20,561 nucleotides of DNA, from the IMG/VR virus record IMGVR_UViG_3300032086_002890, positions 1 through 20,561 of that record. One strand, given 5' to 3'. Positions 7,209 to 15,331 of this stretch are shown here, one piece after another. Made by a program: the position numbers and the translations under genes. Position 1 is the stretch's first letter; each line of letters begins with the position of its first letter. The notes beneath the pieces were generated by a model that was not told where the DNA came from, ran no database searches, and saw only the letters and a list, made by a program, of their open reading frames with translations. The DNA comes from a virus.

Positions 7209-8675
7209 TTATTGACCTGTCGGTAAGGTTGCTCTACCACCACTAACACCTGTAACTTTTACTGTGACACCTCGCTTGATCTGATCCATCAAAGCTTTTT
7301 GTTGAGCTTCAAGGTTTTTCTGGATTTTATCCATGAAGGTTCCAAGCCTCTGTAATCCCTGTTGCTGCAAGGTCTGATTTAGTGCTTCTAAATTACTAGC
7401 TACTTTTTCTGCTGCTATTGTCTGTTTGTTAATAAGTTTATCGTTTGTTATTTGTCTTCTTTCTGCTCTTGTCGTATTTTCGTCAGCTAATTGTTTTTGA
7501 TCTTTTGCGGACATAGCTGTCATTTGATCTGACTTCTCAAGCATTCTGTCTAATTCTGGTCCAATGCCCTTATCAATAAATCCTCTAATTGTTCCAACAT
7601 CAAACCCTGTTGTTTGTGAAAGTTGGCGAATAATAGCTCTTTGTCCTAGCTCACTCATGCCTCTAATTCTGCCACCAACACCAGCAATTGATTCAGCTAA
7701 ATATCTTAGTCTTTCGGGTCTAGACATTAAAATAGCTTGTTGGGCATCAAAAGTACCGCCCAAGTTTGAAAGAAGCATGTTAATTTGTCCACCCAACTCA
7801 AAGCCACCTTCAACAGTATCAAACTTATCAACAACTCCTAGGAGTCCATTGACACTTGTACCAAGTGTTCTAGCTGCTTGTTGGAAAACACTAAACCTTT
7901 GTAGTGCCTTACTAGAATCTAAAGTAACAAAAAATTGATCAACCGACCTATTAAAATCATTAAATACTTTAGTAAATGGTTGTCCGGTTTGCCTAGCAAA
8001 ATTCAATAAAGTTCTAGAAAATTTGTCTGCTCCCTCTCCACTTAAATTAAATCCTTTGTTTAAATTATTTAATAAATCAATAGTTTCAAATTGTTCTATT
8101 CCAAATTTTTGATTAACTACAATAAGCTTTGTTAATGCTTCTTGGTTATCTTTAAAAGTGCTAGAAGTCAATTCATTTAAATTGTCTCTAACTCTTAAAG
8201 TTGCACTAATCAAGTTGCTAAATTCAATGTTGTATGAGGATAGGCGGTCTTGTTGCTGTCTTAATGACAAAATATATGCTCTGCTTTCGCCAACATTTAA
8301 CTTATTTAATTGAATTCTATATTTTTCAATTTCATCCACATTTTTCTTAAGAAGGTTACCAGCAACTGCAATACCCCTTGCCATTCTTGATTGCTTGTCA
8401 TCAAAAACAGCTTTTGCAGCGGCTTCAATATCATTGAGTCCACCTTTCAAGCCTATAAGAGCATTTCCAAGCTCTTCTGCTACACCTTTTAATTTTCTTG
8501 CACCTTTAGCCGATGCAGCAAGGTCTGATTTGCTTGTAGAAGTAGATTTTAATTTTGCAACATATTTTCCATATGCATCACTATCGACCTGACGGAGTTC
8601 ATTTAAGAGCCTTTTCTCTCGATCGCTTCCGCGGCGAACATCTACTAATGCAGCTAAAATGTCATTCTTAGTCAT
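7209..8675 (-). CDS. Tail tape measure protein (gp29-like position)
   Basis: 488 residues, almost entirely helical and rich in Ala, Leu, Lys, Gln and Asn, with no membrane segments. Residues 1-180 are charged helices. The middle (about 200-380) has an amphipathic, Gly-punctuated segment around SGEGADKFSRTLLNFARQTG that recalls phage tape measures. The tail (390-470) is Gln/Lys-rich coiled coil, ending in a short Gly/Thr tail. Position supports the call: it follows the tube genes, the zinc protein and a small chaperone-like ORF, and precedes the baseplate genes. At the usual rule of about 1.5 angstrom per residue it would fit a tail near 70 nm; this is an estimate. The start has GAGG about 12 bases upstream, and an ACTATTTA-like element lies 20 bases before the ATG. 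Confidence 0.7.
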   Translation of the reverse strand: MTKNDILAALVDVRRGSDREKRLLNELRQVDSDAYGKYVAKLKSTSTSKSDLAASAKGARKLKGVAEELGNALIGLKGGLNDIEAAAKAVFDDKQSRMARGIAVAGNLLKKNVDEIEKYRIQLNKLNVGESRAYILSLRQQQDRLSSYNIEFSNLISATLRVRDNLNELTSSTFKDNQEALTKLIVVNQKFGIEQFETIDLLNNLNKGFNLSGEGADKFSRTLLNFARQTGQPFTKVFNDFNRSVDQFFVTLDSSKALQRFSVFQQAARTLGTSVNGLLGVVDKFDTVEGGFELGGQINMLLSNLGGTFDAQQAILMSRPERLRYLAESIAGVGGRIRGMSELGQRAIIRQLSQTTGFDVGTIRGFIDKGIGPELDRMLEKSDQMTAMSAKDQKQLADENTTRAERRQITNDKLINKQTIAAEKVASNLEALNQTLQQQGLQRLGTFMDKIQKNLEAQQKALMDQIKRGVTVKVTGVSGGRATLPTGQ

Positions 8676-8695
8676 TGACAGATTTTCCTCTAAAC

Positions 8696-8703
8696 TAAAT
8701 AGC
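8696..8703 (-). promoter_or_regulatory. ACTATTTA-like late promoter candidate (GCTATTTA) for tape measure
   Basis: Minus strand GCTATTTA, 20 bases before the tape measure ATG. It matches ACTATTTA in seven of eight positions and sits like the other copies in this window. Confidence 0.4.
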
Positions 8704-8715
8704 TAGTTGAAAATA

Positions 8716-8874
8716 TTATTTTTCATTCTCTTTTTTGAAGTATTTTATAGTTTGATCAAATATCCAAGATCGCAGTACAACGGTAAATGAATACAACTCA
8801 GAGAATCTAAAGTTAGTTCTCATAGTCATAATAAACATTTGTTCATAGACAGAGTTAATATAATCAGTCGTCAA
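8716..8874 (-). CDS. Small tail-assembly chaperone-like ORF, possibly expressed by frameshift
   Basis: A 52-residue frame from TTG (8872-8874) to TAA (8716-8718). An internal ATG at 8836-8838 would give 40 residues. It overlaps the end of the zinc-protein gene in the +1 frame. The core, about residues 24-51 (FSELYSFTVVLRSWIFDQTI followed by KYFKKENEK), has the look of short proteins found just before tape measure genes in myoviruses: an aromatic-rich helix, a loop, then L-R-x-W and a basic tail. That resemblance is from memory, not a search. No good Shine-Dalgarno serves the ATG. The frame begins just past a run of seven Ts in the upstream gene, so it may be made as a C-terminal extension by ribosomal slippage. 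It fills an otherwise gene-free 188 bases. Confidence 0.6.
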   Translation of the reverse strand: MTTDYINSVYEQMFIMTMRTNFRFSELYSFTVVLRSWIFDQTIKYFKKENEK

Positions 8875-9760
8875 CCCAAAAAAAGCCTGCCCCTAGAGGC
8901 ACACCTCCTTGATTATCATGACCGCACTCTTGACAAGTGTGCTGGTAAGTTGTATCCACATCTGGTTTAACTGCAACATAGCATTTTTGCAAATATCTTG
9001 AGTCTCTCAAAAGCAGAGAGGTGACAAAAGAGTTAATTGTGTTTGGATTAGTATCACCATTTACTGATACAATTAGTCTTCTGTGAGTTGTTGCAACACT
9101 ATCTTCAGGCAAGTTGTGCTTTTTTCTATTCTCTATCTGATTATTGATATGTTCTTCGTCTTCTGAGTCAAACAATTTGAACTCAACAGTGGCTTTAGAT
9201 ATGGGAGTCTCTACAACAAAAGTGTTTCTATCAGTAATGTTGTATGCTTCAAAATCAATATCTAAATTTTTAATTTCGCTAATTTTGATTGTTTTATCAT
9301 AAACAGCAGAGCAGTTTTGACAAATAGATTTAAATTGATATTCATCGCCATAGGCATTCTTTCTACAATTTAAGATAACTGCTAGTTTATCACCCGGTAA
9401 CAAGGTTTTTGAAGTTACTCTGTCAACACTGACACTCTCAATCAATTTATCAAAGACAACACCTCTTTGAACATAAGATGGAGAGGTAATAATGTCCTCT
9501 TCTTTTGTAGTCATGAATCTAACTTCAATTGTCTTCTTGTTGTGCCATGGATGATTTTGTGGATAAAATCTGCCTTCAGATGGTAGATCAACAAAGTCTG
9601 TAGGAACATTGTAAGCTGCTACATTTACAGTTGCTACTGTTGGCTGTACTGGTGGTGGCGCAGCTTGAGCGGCTTGCATAGCCTTTTGCTCTTGCTGCTT
9701 CATGAACTGCTCAAATACCTCTGGTGGTATTTGGGTCCGACCCGAATTGTCTCTTGTCAT
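8864..9760 (-). CDS. Zinc-binding baseplate hub/tail assembly protein, gp26-like
   Basis: 298 residues. Residues 1-45 are Gln/Ala/Pro-rich and probably flexible. The domain from about 50 carries VDLPSEGRFYP, then RFMTTKEEDI and GDKLAVILNCR, the succession I associate with T4 gp26-type baseplate proteins. Two cysteine pairs, C147-x-x-C150 and C276-x-x-C279, lie far apart and probably close one zinc ribbon. It lies between tube and tape measure genes, where many tailed phages place their tail-assembly chaperones, so a chaperone role for tape measure or hub loading is the alternative. Start: AGAGGA lies seven bases before the ATG. Oddity: codons 292-296 contain seven consecutive Ts (8878-8884), and a second open frame follows. 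Confidence 0.72.
   Translation of the reverse strand: MTRDNSGRTQIPPEVFEQFMKQQEQKAMQAAQAAPPPVQPTVATVNVAAYNVPTDFVDLPSEGRFYPQNHPWHNKKTIEVRFMTTKEEDIITSPSYVQRGVVFDKLIESVSVDRVTSKTLLPGDKLAVILNCRKNAYGDEYQFKSICQNCSAVYDKTIKISEIKNLDIDFEAYNITDRNTFVVETPISKATVEFKLFDSEDEEHINNQIENRKKHNLPEDSVATTHRRLIVSVNGDTNPNTINSFVTSLLLRDSRYLQKCYVAVKPDVDTTYQHTCQECGHDNQGGVPLGAGFFWVDD
8878..8884 (-). other. Candidate slippery site (seven-T run) near the zinc-protein stop
   Basis: On the minus strand the sequence reads GGC TTTTTTT GGG, six codons before the zinc-protein stop. The downstream small ORF is in the +1 (equivalently -2) frame, and that frame is open from the T run onward; the -1 frame stops after two codons. Slippage on a homopolymer could therefore fuse the zinc protein to the 52-residue tail. 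Whether it occurs is inference. Confidence 0.35.
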
Positions 9761-9773
9761 TATTTCCTCTTAT

Positions 9774-10430
9774 TTAGCCTAAAGAAAGCTTTGCCCAATC
9801 ATATTGTACACTAACTGCAATATCTGTTAAGGCTTCGCCACTATATGTTAAGGAGCTAAATTTTAGTCCTACAATCATTGCATTAAAAATTTCCCAAGTC
9901 TCAACTGAGTTTCCATCTGGATCTAACAATAATATTTTTACATTCCCCAAAGCTCTCACTAAGTTTTCTTTTGTGACATTCTTTGTTCCGTAAACTGATT
10001 CGTTTGCTGCTAACTGTGGGTTGCCAACTGCATCTAATGATTGTACTGCATCTGCTGTGTTTACATTGTCTGGGTAGTAATAACTTTGAGCTAAAAGCTT
10101 ATTCATTAAATTAGCACCAACTGTACCATTACTGTTATCTAAGATCTCTCTAATTGTAAAATTGATAGGATCCCATTTCACTCTGATTGGGTAACGAACA
10201 ACATGATCTAACAAAAGCTGCTCTTGTGTTTGAATTGTATAGGATGGTCTATCGACTTGAGTAATATAAGCTGCTGGAATATCATCAATTAGTAAGTAAA
10301 AGCGATGCTGCTGCTGTGCTGCAACAAACATACTATCTTGTTTTATTGGATTTTGTCCATTATACAAAGAAGAATATCTTTGATTCTTGGATAAAATACT
10401 GCTACCGTATGATTGCTTTGAATTACTCAT
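9774..10430 (-). CDS. Second tail tube-like protein (gp19 paralogue)
   Basis: 218 residues, clearly paralogous to the tube protein encoded just upstream. Shared in order: an FxLxxxxIPA strand, DRPSYTI, a VKWDPI strand, a YYYPD segment, LGNVKILLLDPDG, VETW, and a closing YSGEALTDIAVSVQYDWAKL. It adds about 35 polar residues (Ser, Asn, Gln) at the N-terminus and a longer loop around 120-155. T4-type phages build several ring proteins from the tube fold (gp19, gp48, gp54, gp3), so this copy may be a minor ring at one end of the tube rather than the bulk subunit. It has no visible Shine-Dalgarno before its ATG (AATTATTTTAATG), unlike its neighbour, which fits lower expression. The fold call is strong; the role is inference. 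Confidence 0.78.
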   Translation of the reverse strand: MSNSKQSYGSSILSKNQRYSSLYNGQNPIKQDSMFVAAQQQHRFYLLIDDIPAAYITQVDRPSYTIQTQEQLLLDHVVRYPIRVKWDPINFTIREILDNSNGTVGANLMNKLLAQSYYYPDNVNTADAVQSLDAVGNPQLAANESVYGTKNVTKENLVRALGNVKILLLDPDGNSVETWEIFNAMIVGLKFSSLTYSGEALTDIAVSVQYDWAKLSLG

Positions 10431-10454
10431 TAAAATAATTAGTTAAAAACTAAA

Positions 10455-11000
10455 TTATTCAGTGGTACTGAAGGATTCTAACTCAGCCCAGTCGTATCTA
10501 ATCTGTAGCTGTAGCTCGATTAAGCCTTCATCACTGTAGCTCATCTGGTTGTAAGTTACTGACTTAACCCAAACATTGTTGAGTCTCCAAGTCTCAATTG
10601 TTTCACCAGCGGTGTTGAGAGTATCAATTGTAACCTGACCTAGTTGATCAATAAAGTTTGATTTACCTAAAGACTTTCTTAGGTAATTTGGATCTGATGG
10701 TGAGCCACTAAAGTCACTTGGGTAAACATAGCCGGCATTTCTTACTAGATCCAACAATCTTTTGGAGACATCGGGATCGATTGGATCTACTAAGGAAATA
10801 CTGATCTCATTCCAAGTTACACGACCTGGAAAGTAAAAGTTGTGAACTAAAAATTCATGTTGTGCCTCACCAACTGTAACAGAGGGTCTGTCAGTTGTCT
10901 TAACAACATAGGCTGGGATACCTGCCAAGTTTAAAATAAATTTAAATTTTCTTTTTGGTTCTGTTAGTGGGTTAGCCCATACTGGAATTGCTGTAGCCAT
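10455..11000 (-). CDS. Tail tube protein (gp19-like)
   Basis: 181 residues, close to the 163 of T4 gp19. The sequence follows the T4 gp19 pattern: KFKFILNLAGIPAYVVKTTD, RPSVTVGEAQHEF, then FPGRVTWNEISISLVDP, a central YVYPSD loop, LGQVTIDTLNTAGETIETW, and the C-terminal strand GLIELQLQIRYDWAEL. It would polymerise as stacked hexamers forming the inner tube of the contractile tail. It lies directly after the sheath gene, the T4 order. An AGGAG Shine-Dalgarno is placed at about 13 bases, and ACTATTTA lies 21 bases before the ATG, fitting high expression. This is the better candidate for the bulk tube subunit of the two paralogues. Confidence 0.88.
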   Translation of the reverse strand: MATAIPVWANPLTEPKRKFKFILNLAGIPAYVVKTTDRPSVTVGEAQHEFLVHNFYFPGRVTWNEISISLVDPIDPDVSKRLLDLVRNAGYVYPSDFSGSPSDPNYLRKSLGKSNFIDQLGQVTIDTLNTAGETIETWRLNNVWVKSVTYNQMSYSDEGLIELQLQIRYDWAELESFSTTE

Positions 11001-11021
11001 TTATTTCTTGTCTCCTAAACC

Positions 11022-11029
11022 TAAATAGT
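11022..11029 (-). promoter_or_regulatory. ACTATTTA late promoter candidate for tail tube
   Basis: Exact ACTATTTA on the minus strand, 21 bases upstream of the tube ATG and just before the TTTAGGAG ribosome site, in the short sheath-tube gap. Confidence 0.5.
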
Positions 11030-11040
11030 TTCTCTTTAAA

Positions 11041-13935
11041 TTAATCATCAAATGATGCTCCAGTGTTGGTGATGATGAAGTCCAAAGCAATGTATTCAAT
11101 TGCTCTTGCTGGCTTGATGAACAACTTGGCATACAAGATGTTTTGGTCAATCAAGTCAGGTGTTGTTGTGGTTTCATCTAGAACCAACTTGTAGTCGGTT
11201 AAACCAAAGCGAGTCTTAACATCGTTCAAGAATGGGATAGCCTGATTCTTGAAGTTGTTCCAGGTGTCTGGCACATTTGGCTCAAATAGAACACCGTTAG
11301 AGATTCTAGAAATGCCTCTCTTGAGGAATACTAGAAGCCTGCGAACATTAATTCTATCTAAAGCAGATCGCTCAACTTGCAAGGTTTTTTGACCGAAGAT
11401 GACAACACCCTCATTTGGGAATGTAGCGATTGGGTTAATACCAGCCTCATAGAGATCATCTCTGTCGTCCTTGAAGAGTTTAAGGGCTGTAGAGACGACT
11501 GGGAGTCCAGACACACCAGAGGATAGCCCACCGCGGTTAAAGCCAGCAGGAGCGAACCATGGAGCTTGTACACGGTCTGTGTAGGACATTGCACCTAGCG
11601 CCGCCACAGTTGGTGGTACCCAAAGATCAACACTGTTAATATTATCACGAATTTTTACCCATGGAAAGTAAGTTGCAGCATAACTTGAATTTGTAGCTAC
11701 TGATTTTCTGTTAGTAATGTATGTGCTCACATTACCATTTGTCTCACTATTGCTTGTGTATTGGTAATCTGCGGGTGGAACATACCCACCAACATACTCT
11801 ACAACAGCAAGAGCATCTGCTCTCTCGGCAGTGTTATCAACTAGCTTTGTAACCAAAGATGTGTTTGTCATACCGGGCACAGCAATAACATTGTATGAAA
11901 CCTCTTCTGGATTCTTTACAGTGTTGATTGCTCTTTCGAAAGTAAAGTACTCTGAACTAGTTTCTTTATTACTTGGTGTTACTAAACCGGGGGCTAATGG
12001 GTCTGACTTTGTGATATCAAAGCCATCAGTACCACCGAAGAATAGTGTTGTTAGACCGGGTGCACCCGTTGCTTGCTCTAACACCTCATCGACACCGCCC
12101 TTCGCTGATAATGAAGCACCGGTTTGTCGTGCATCATCGGCATAAACCAAAATAGATGAGGTGCCGGCAATTGCACTGCTTGCTCCATTGTACTTAACAT
12201 TATCTAATGTTGTAATAAAAGAAAAATCTAAGAAGCTGCTTGACTGGTAGCCAAGAACATCTTTTGGTCTAATTCTGCTAATGTCAACAACATCCTCTCT
12301 AACTAGATTTGAACTATCGTCGCGAACGGAGACACCAAAGTTGGCTTGTCTAAAAGCACCAACAGTTGCTAAACTTGCCTGACTTCTTGTCACTGGGGCT
12401 GGGAAGATACAAACAAGGCTAGCCGAAGCTTGATTTCTGACGGTAGCATTAGCTTGTCCGTTTGCCGGCATCTCATTACCAATCAGTACAAAATCGGCGC
12501 CGCCATCTGGGGTGCTTAAAGATCCACTTACACCGGCAGCAAAAGCGACAGGTTTATACCTTGTGGGTCCAGTAACACCGTAAGGAACTAAATCAGATGT
12601 AAAACCGTTGGTGTATTTAGCATTAACCTCTACTCTACAATATTTTGATTGATTTTCATATTCACCCTTCTCAATGTTTCTATTTGTAGATTCGTCGTAT
12701 TCGACATATTTTGTACCAATTTTTCTTAATAGGTAATCATCAGAATTTTTATTTAATGTACAGTCTAAAAATGATTCAACCACTTTCTTACTAGTATCAT
12801 TGTCTCTAAGTTCTCTTAAAACAACATTAAATCTGTAATAAGGATCTACATCGGATAAAACAGGTGGTCTAATGTTTTCAATGCTTACTTTAAGATTCTC
12901 TTGAATCCACTGTCCATCATTCAATCCAACAAGTCTAAAAAGCTTTTCAACTCTTCCAGAATTAATATTAGCTGTCATATCCTTGCTAAAAGAAGCTGTG
13001 TCATTTGAAAGATCTTGACTAAGAATCCAGCCAGACTTGGGAACTGATGCATCTTGATCTAAAGCACCTTTTCTAAAATCTGAGCCGCCTTTGCTAGCGG
13101 CACCCAAACCAACAATCATACCAAACATTGAGCCAGCAGTATTAACATTCATTGATCCAGTTAAACTATTTTCAAATGTTTCACCTAAGAAGTATCCAAC
13201 CGGATTGTGAGCAGATCCCCTACCAATTAGAGTCGGATCTGTATTAAAGACTTTTCTAATAAAATTACTATTGCCCTTTTGAAGACTAAATTCCAATTGA
13301 GCAGTTGGCAGCGGGCTGTCACTGTCGCCAGTCCCGTTAAACCTAACATTAAATTTACCACTAGTGTCGCTCTCAAAAACTGCGGAGGTTTGATCAGCAA
13401 TGACAGTGCCATCATGTGCCAATGTGCCTGTAAGCTCTATAGATCCGGTGGATAAATACCATATAGCGGCAAGAGAGCCTGATATTGTCGCACTAGATCC
13501 AGATGTCCATACCATTAAGCCATAAGCACCGCCTCGACCACCGGGTCCTACATCATCAGCGATATTACCAACTTTCCAGCCAGCTTCACCGCCAGTTTGT
13601 TTATCATCAGATTCAACACCCAAAGTTCTAACAAATGTTAAAGCCTCACCGTTTCTTAACCAAGACTGAGCCGCATAAGTTGCATACATTGGAGAAGTGT
13701 AATTCCCCTCTCTCCAAACATCACCGCCGGCGCCGCCGTCGACGGGCTCCCCAAAGGTTGAAACAAAGTCTGAAAAGCTTCTCACCTCAACCGGGGTAAA
13801 CGCGGGACCTCTTCTCGCTCTACCAATTACACAAGCACCAATTGCTGGTTCATCTGCTGGAATTTGGGAACGATCGATTTCCTCGATTCGAATACCGGGT
13901 GAAATAAATCTAAAGTTTTTTGCTGAAACTGCCAT
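11041..13935 (-). CDS. Tail sheath protein (gp18-like, very long)
   Basis: 964 residues against 659 for T4 gp18. The N-terminus is typical of phage sheaths: FRFISPGIRIEEIDRSQIP, IGACVIGRARRGPAFTPVEV and FSDFVSTFGEP. The conserved C-terminal half follows from about residue 630: FTFERAINTVKNP, VIAVPGMTN, the APWFAPAGFNRGGL loop, INPIATFPNEGVVIFGQKT, and the closing strands RINVRRLLVFLKRGISR and FIKPARAIEYIALDF used in inter-subunit mesh contacts. The enlarged part lies between about residues 130 and 620, rich in Ser, Gly, Thr and Asp, and is probably one or more outward-facing domains. It would wrap the tube and contract at infection. AGGGAG precedes the ATG. The frame is intact. Confidence 0.93.
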   Translation of the reverse strand: MAVSAKNFRFISPGIRIEEIDRSQIPADEPAIGACVIGRARRGPAFTPVEVRSFSDFVSTFGEPVDGGAGGDVWREGNYTSPMYATYAAQSWLRNGEALTFVRTLGVESDDKQTGGEAGWKVGNIADDVGPGGRGGAYGLMVWTSGSSATISGSLAAIWYLSTGSIELTGTLAHDGTVIADQTSAVFESDTSGKFNVRFNGTGDSDSPLPTAQLEFSLQKGNSNFIRKVFNTDPTLIGRGSAHNPVGYFLGETFENSLTGSMNVNTAGSMFGMIVGLGAASKGGSDFRKGALDQDASVPKSGWILSQDLSNDTASFSKDMTANINSGRVEKLFRLVGLNDGQWIQENLKVSIENIRPPVLSDVDPYYRFNVVLRELRDNDTSKKVVESFLDCTLNKNSDDYLLRKIGTKYVEYDESTNRNIEKGEYENQSKYCRVEVNAKYTNGFTSDLVPYGVTGPTRYKPVAFAAGVSGSLSTPDGGADFVLIGNEMPANGQANATVRNQASASLVCIFPAPVTRSQASLATVGAFRQANFGVSVRDDSSNLVREDVVDISRIRPKDVLGYQSSSFLDFSFITTLDNVKYNGASSAIAGTSSILVYADDARQTGASLSAKGGVDEVLEQATGAPGLTTLFFGGTDGFDITKSDPLAPGLVTPSNKETSSEYFTFERAINTVKNPEEVSYNVIAVPGMTNTSLVTKLVDNTAERADALAVVEYVGGYVPPADYQYTSNSETNGNVSTYITNRKSVATNSSYAATYFPWVKIRDNINSVDLWVPPTVAALGAMSYTDRVQAPWFAPAGFNRGGLSSGVSGLPVVSTALKLFKDDRDDLYEAGINPIATFPNEGVVIFGQKTLQVERSALDRINVRRLLVFLKRGISRISNGVLFEPNVPDTWNNFKNQAIPFLNDVKTRFGLTDYKLVLDETTTTPDLIDQNILYAKLFIKPARAIEYIALDFIITNTGASFDD

Positions 13936-13967
13936 GTGTTAAAACTCCCTGCACAAATAGTCTATTG

Positions 13968-13975
13968 TAAATAGT
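13968..13975 (-). promoter_or_regulatory. ACTATTTA late promoter candidate for sheath
   Basis: Exact ACTATTTA on the minus strand, 32 bases before the sheath ATG. A near copy, ACTATTTG, lies at 13954-13961, closer to the gene, making a tandem pair. Confidence 0.5.
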
Positions 13976-13994
13976 TTTTGGAAAGCCAAAATGC

Positions 13995-14843
13995 TTATTG
14001 TCTAAAGAAACCATCATCGTTGTTTGGGTTTTTCTCTTGAAGTGAGGATCTTTCTCTAGTGAATCTAATCTTTGCGGCTGATTCTCGACTTGCAACAAAA
14101 GGAGTATCTTGATTTATTCCATCAGCAGTAATATATCCTAAAACTTTTATTTTAATTTGCGAATCAAATTTCTTTTCTTCTCCACCCAAGTTTGAAGCAT
14201 TACTGGTAATTGAGTAATCATCCTCAATAAAAGCTTCAAATTTGTGGTTTTCATACTCTACCAAAAACTGATTGATCCCACCTGTGAATCTTTGGAAAGG
14301 TAGCAGTACTTCATTTAATTGTTGAATGTAATCAGTTCTGATTTTGATTGTGTAGTTCATGTTTAAAAACACTGGATAACCAGTGTAAAGTGTCTCATAA
14401 ACGACAGCACTTGATTCAAATGGAAGCTTAAAAGTATCCTGTGTTTGTTTTGTGTATCTTTTAGCTTCTGCATTTTGGAAGTTTTGTGTTTTATCCTTCA
14501 CAACTCTTCTGTAAAGAGGAAAAGCTCCTCTTTTTCTATCCATCTGAGCAAAGATGTTGCCTGGAATTACTCTCTCGTTCGCATTAGTCTTTGAAACTGA
14601 AGTTCTTTCTACAACCATAGCGGGGTAAATGATTGCCTGTGAATCAATCTCTCTTAGCTCTTTATTGTCTTTTACTTGGAAAGCTCTCTCTGCGGTGATC
14701 CAAATGATTGGAACCTTTCTACGACCTTCATTAGAATCTGTGTAGATGTCTAGCTTTTCATTTAGCCAATTGTAAAGAGCAAAATCAACTGTCTCTAAAG
14801 TTGATGGGCTAAGTGTTTTTTGTTTTGTAGATTTATTCGGCAT
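13995..14843 (-). CDS. Tail completion/sheath stabiliser protein, gp15-like
   Basis: 282 residues, near the 272 of T4 gp15. Features in order: a helix with FALYNWLNEKLDIYT, KVPIIWITAERAF, YPAMVVERTSV, a basic stretch (about 105-140), then YTGYPVFLNMNYTIKIRTDY, QQLNEVLLPF and a beta-rich end (INQFLVEYENHKFEAFIEDD). The pattern P-V-x-L-N-x-x-Y followed by I-Q-Q-x-N-E-x-L-x-P-F fits the tail-terminator/gp15 type, which caps the tube and sheath at the neck. The gene is the last before the sheath and overlaps the gp14-like gene by 11 bases, with AAAGGGGAAG as Shine-Dalgarno. The C-terminal 40 residues are charged and probably flexible. gp3-type terminator is the alternative. Confidence 0.6.
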   Translation of the reverse strand: MPNKSTKQKTLSPSTLETVDFALYNWLNEKLDIYTDSNEGRRKVPIIWITAERAFQVKDNKELREIDSQAIIYPAMVVERTSVSKTNANERVIPGNIFAQMDRKRGAFPLYRRVVKDKTQNFQNAEAKRYTKQTQDTFKLPFESSAVVYETLYTGYPVFLNMNYTIKIRTDYIQQLNEVLLPFQRFTGGINQFLVEYENHKFEAFIEDDYSITSNASNLGGEEKKFDSQIKIKVLGYITADGINQDTPFVASRESAAKIRFTRERSSLQEKNPNNDDGFFRQ

Positions 14844-15327
14844 TAAACTTCCCCTTTCTTGCCCTTACACACTTGGCTTCGATCTCGTAACGAAAATCAA
14901 TCTGTCCAAATAACTGCTTTGGTTCATTTAACTCTGTGATCTCATAGAAGATGTCACCGTAAAGAACAAAGTCACCCTCTCTTACAAAAACATTTTGATC
15001 TTCACCTAATCTTCTTTTATGAAACTTTACATTAATAGTTGCTTTTTTATCTACACCAAAGTCTGAGGTCTCTGTCAAGATTCCCTCAAATGTTACAAGA
15101 GCATAAACTCTAATGGGCGGTAGGAATGTTTTCTCGATTGCCTCACCGTAAAGCGGATGATAGTTTGAGTTCTCAATGCTTAGAGGATAATAAGCAACCG
15201 GCTGGGCTACAACTCGATCTGTAACTTCATCAGTTACTTGTTTAACGAAGTCTCTCTCCTTCTTATTAAAGAAGACTGGACCGGGTGGGGCTGCGGGTTG
15301 TGACCATTTGTCTTTTGGATCTGGCAT
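14833..15327 (-). CDS. Neck protein, gp14-like
   Basis: 164 residues. After a Pro-rich N-terminus (1-20) and a helix comes a beta domain: PIRVYALVTFEGILTETSDF, KKATINVKFHKRRL, REGDFVLYGDIFYEITEL, and FGQIDFRYEIEAKCVR. The segment P/E-G-D-x-x-x-Y-G-D-x-x-Y-E-I followed by Q-x-D-x-x-Y-E-I is what I expect of T4 gp14-type neck proteins and related head-tail closure proteins. T4 gp14 is 256 residues, so this is a shorter version. Its place between the gp13-like and gp15-like genes supports the call. It starts four bases after the upstream stop with AAGGA, and overlaps the next gene by 11 bases. Identification depends on pattern and order. Confidence 0.6.
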   Translation of the reverse strand: MPDPKDKWSQPAAPPGPVFFNKKERDFVKQVTDEVTDRVVAQPVAYYPLSIENSNYHPLYGEAIEKTFLPPIRVYALVTFEGILTETSDFGVDKKATINVKFHKRRLGEDQNVFVREGDFVLYGDIFYEITELNEPKQLFGQIDFRYEIEAKCVRARKGKFNAE

Positions 15328-15331
15328 TTAT

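Noticed and set aside
7564-7938. Plus-strand open frame of 124 residues
   Set aside because: Opposite the tape measure gene, with no initiation signal or recognisable motif.
8700-8725. AT-only inverted repeat before the tape measure gene
   Set aside because: Imperfect, weak stem of A-T pairs partly inside the small ORF; not convincing as a terminator.
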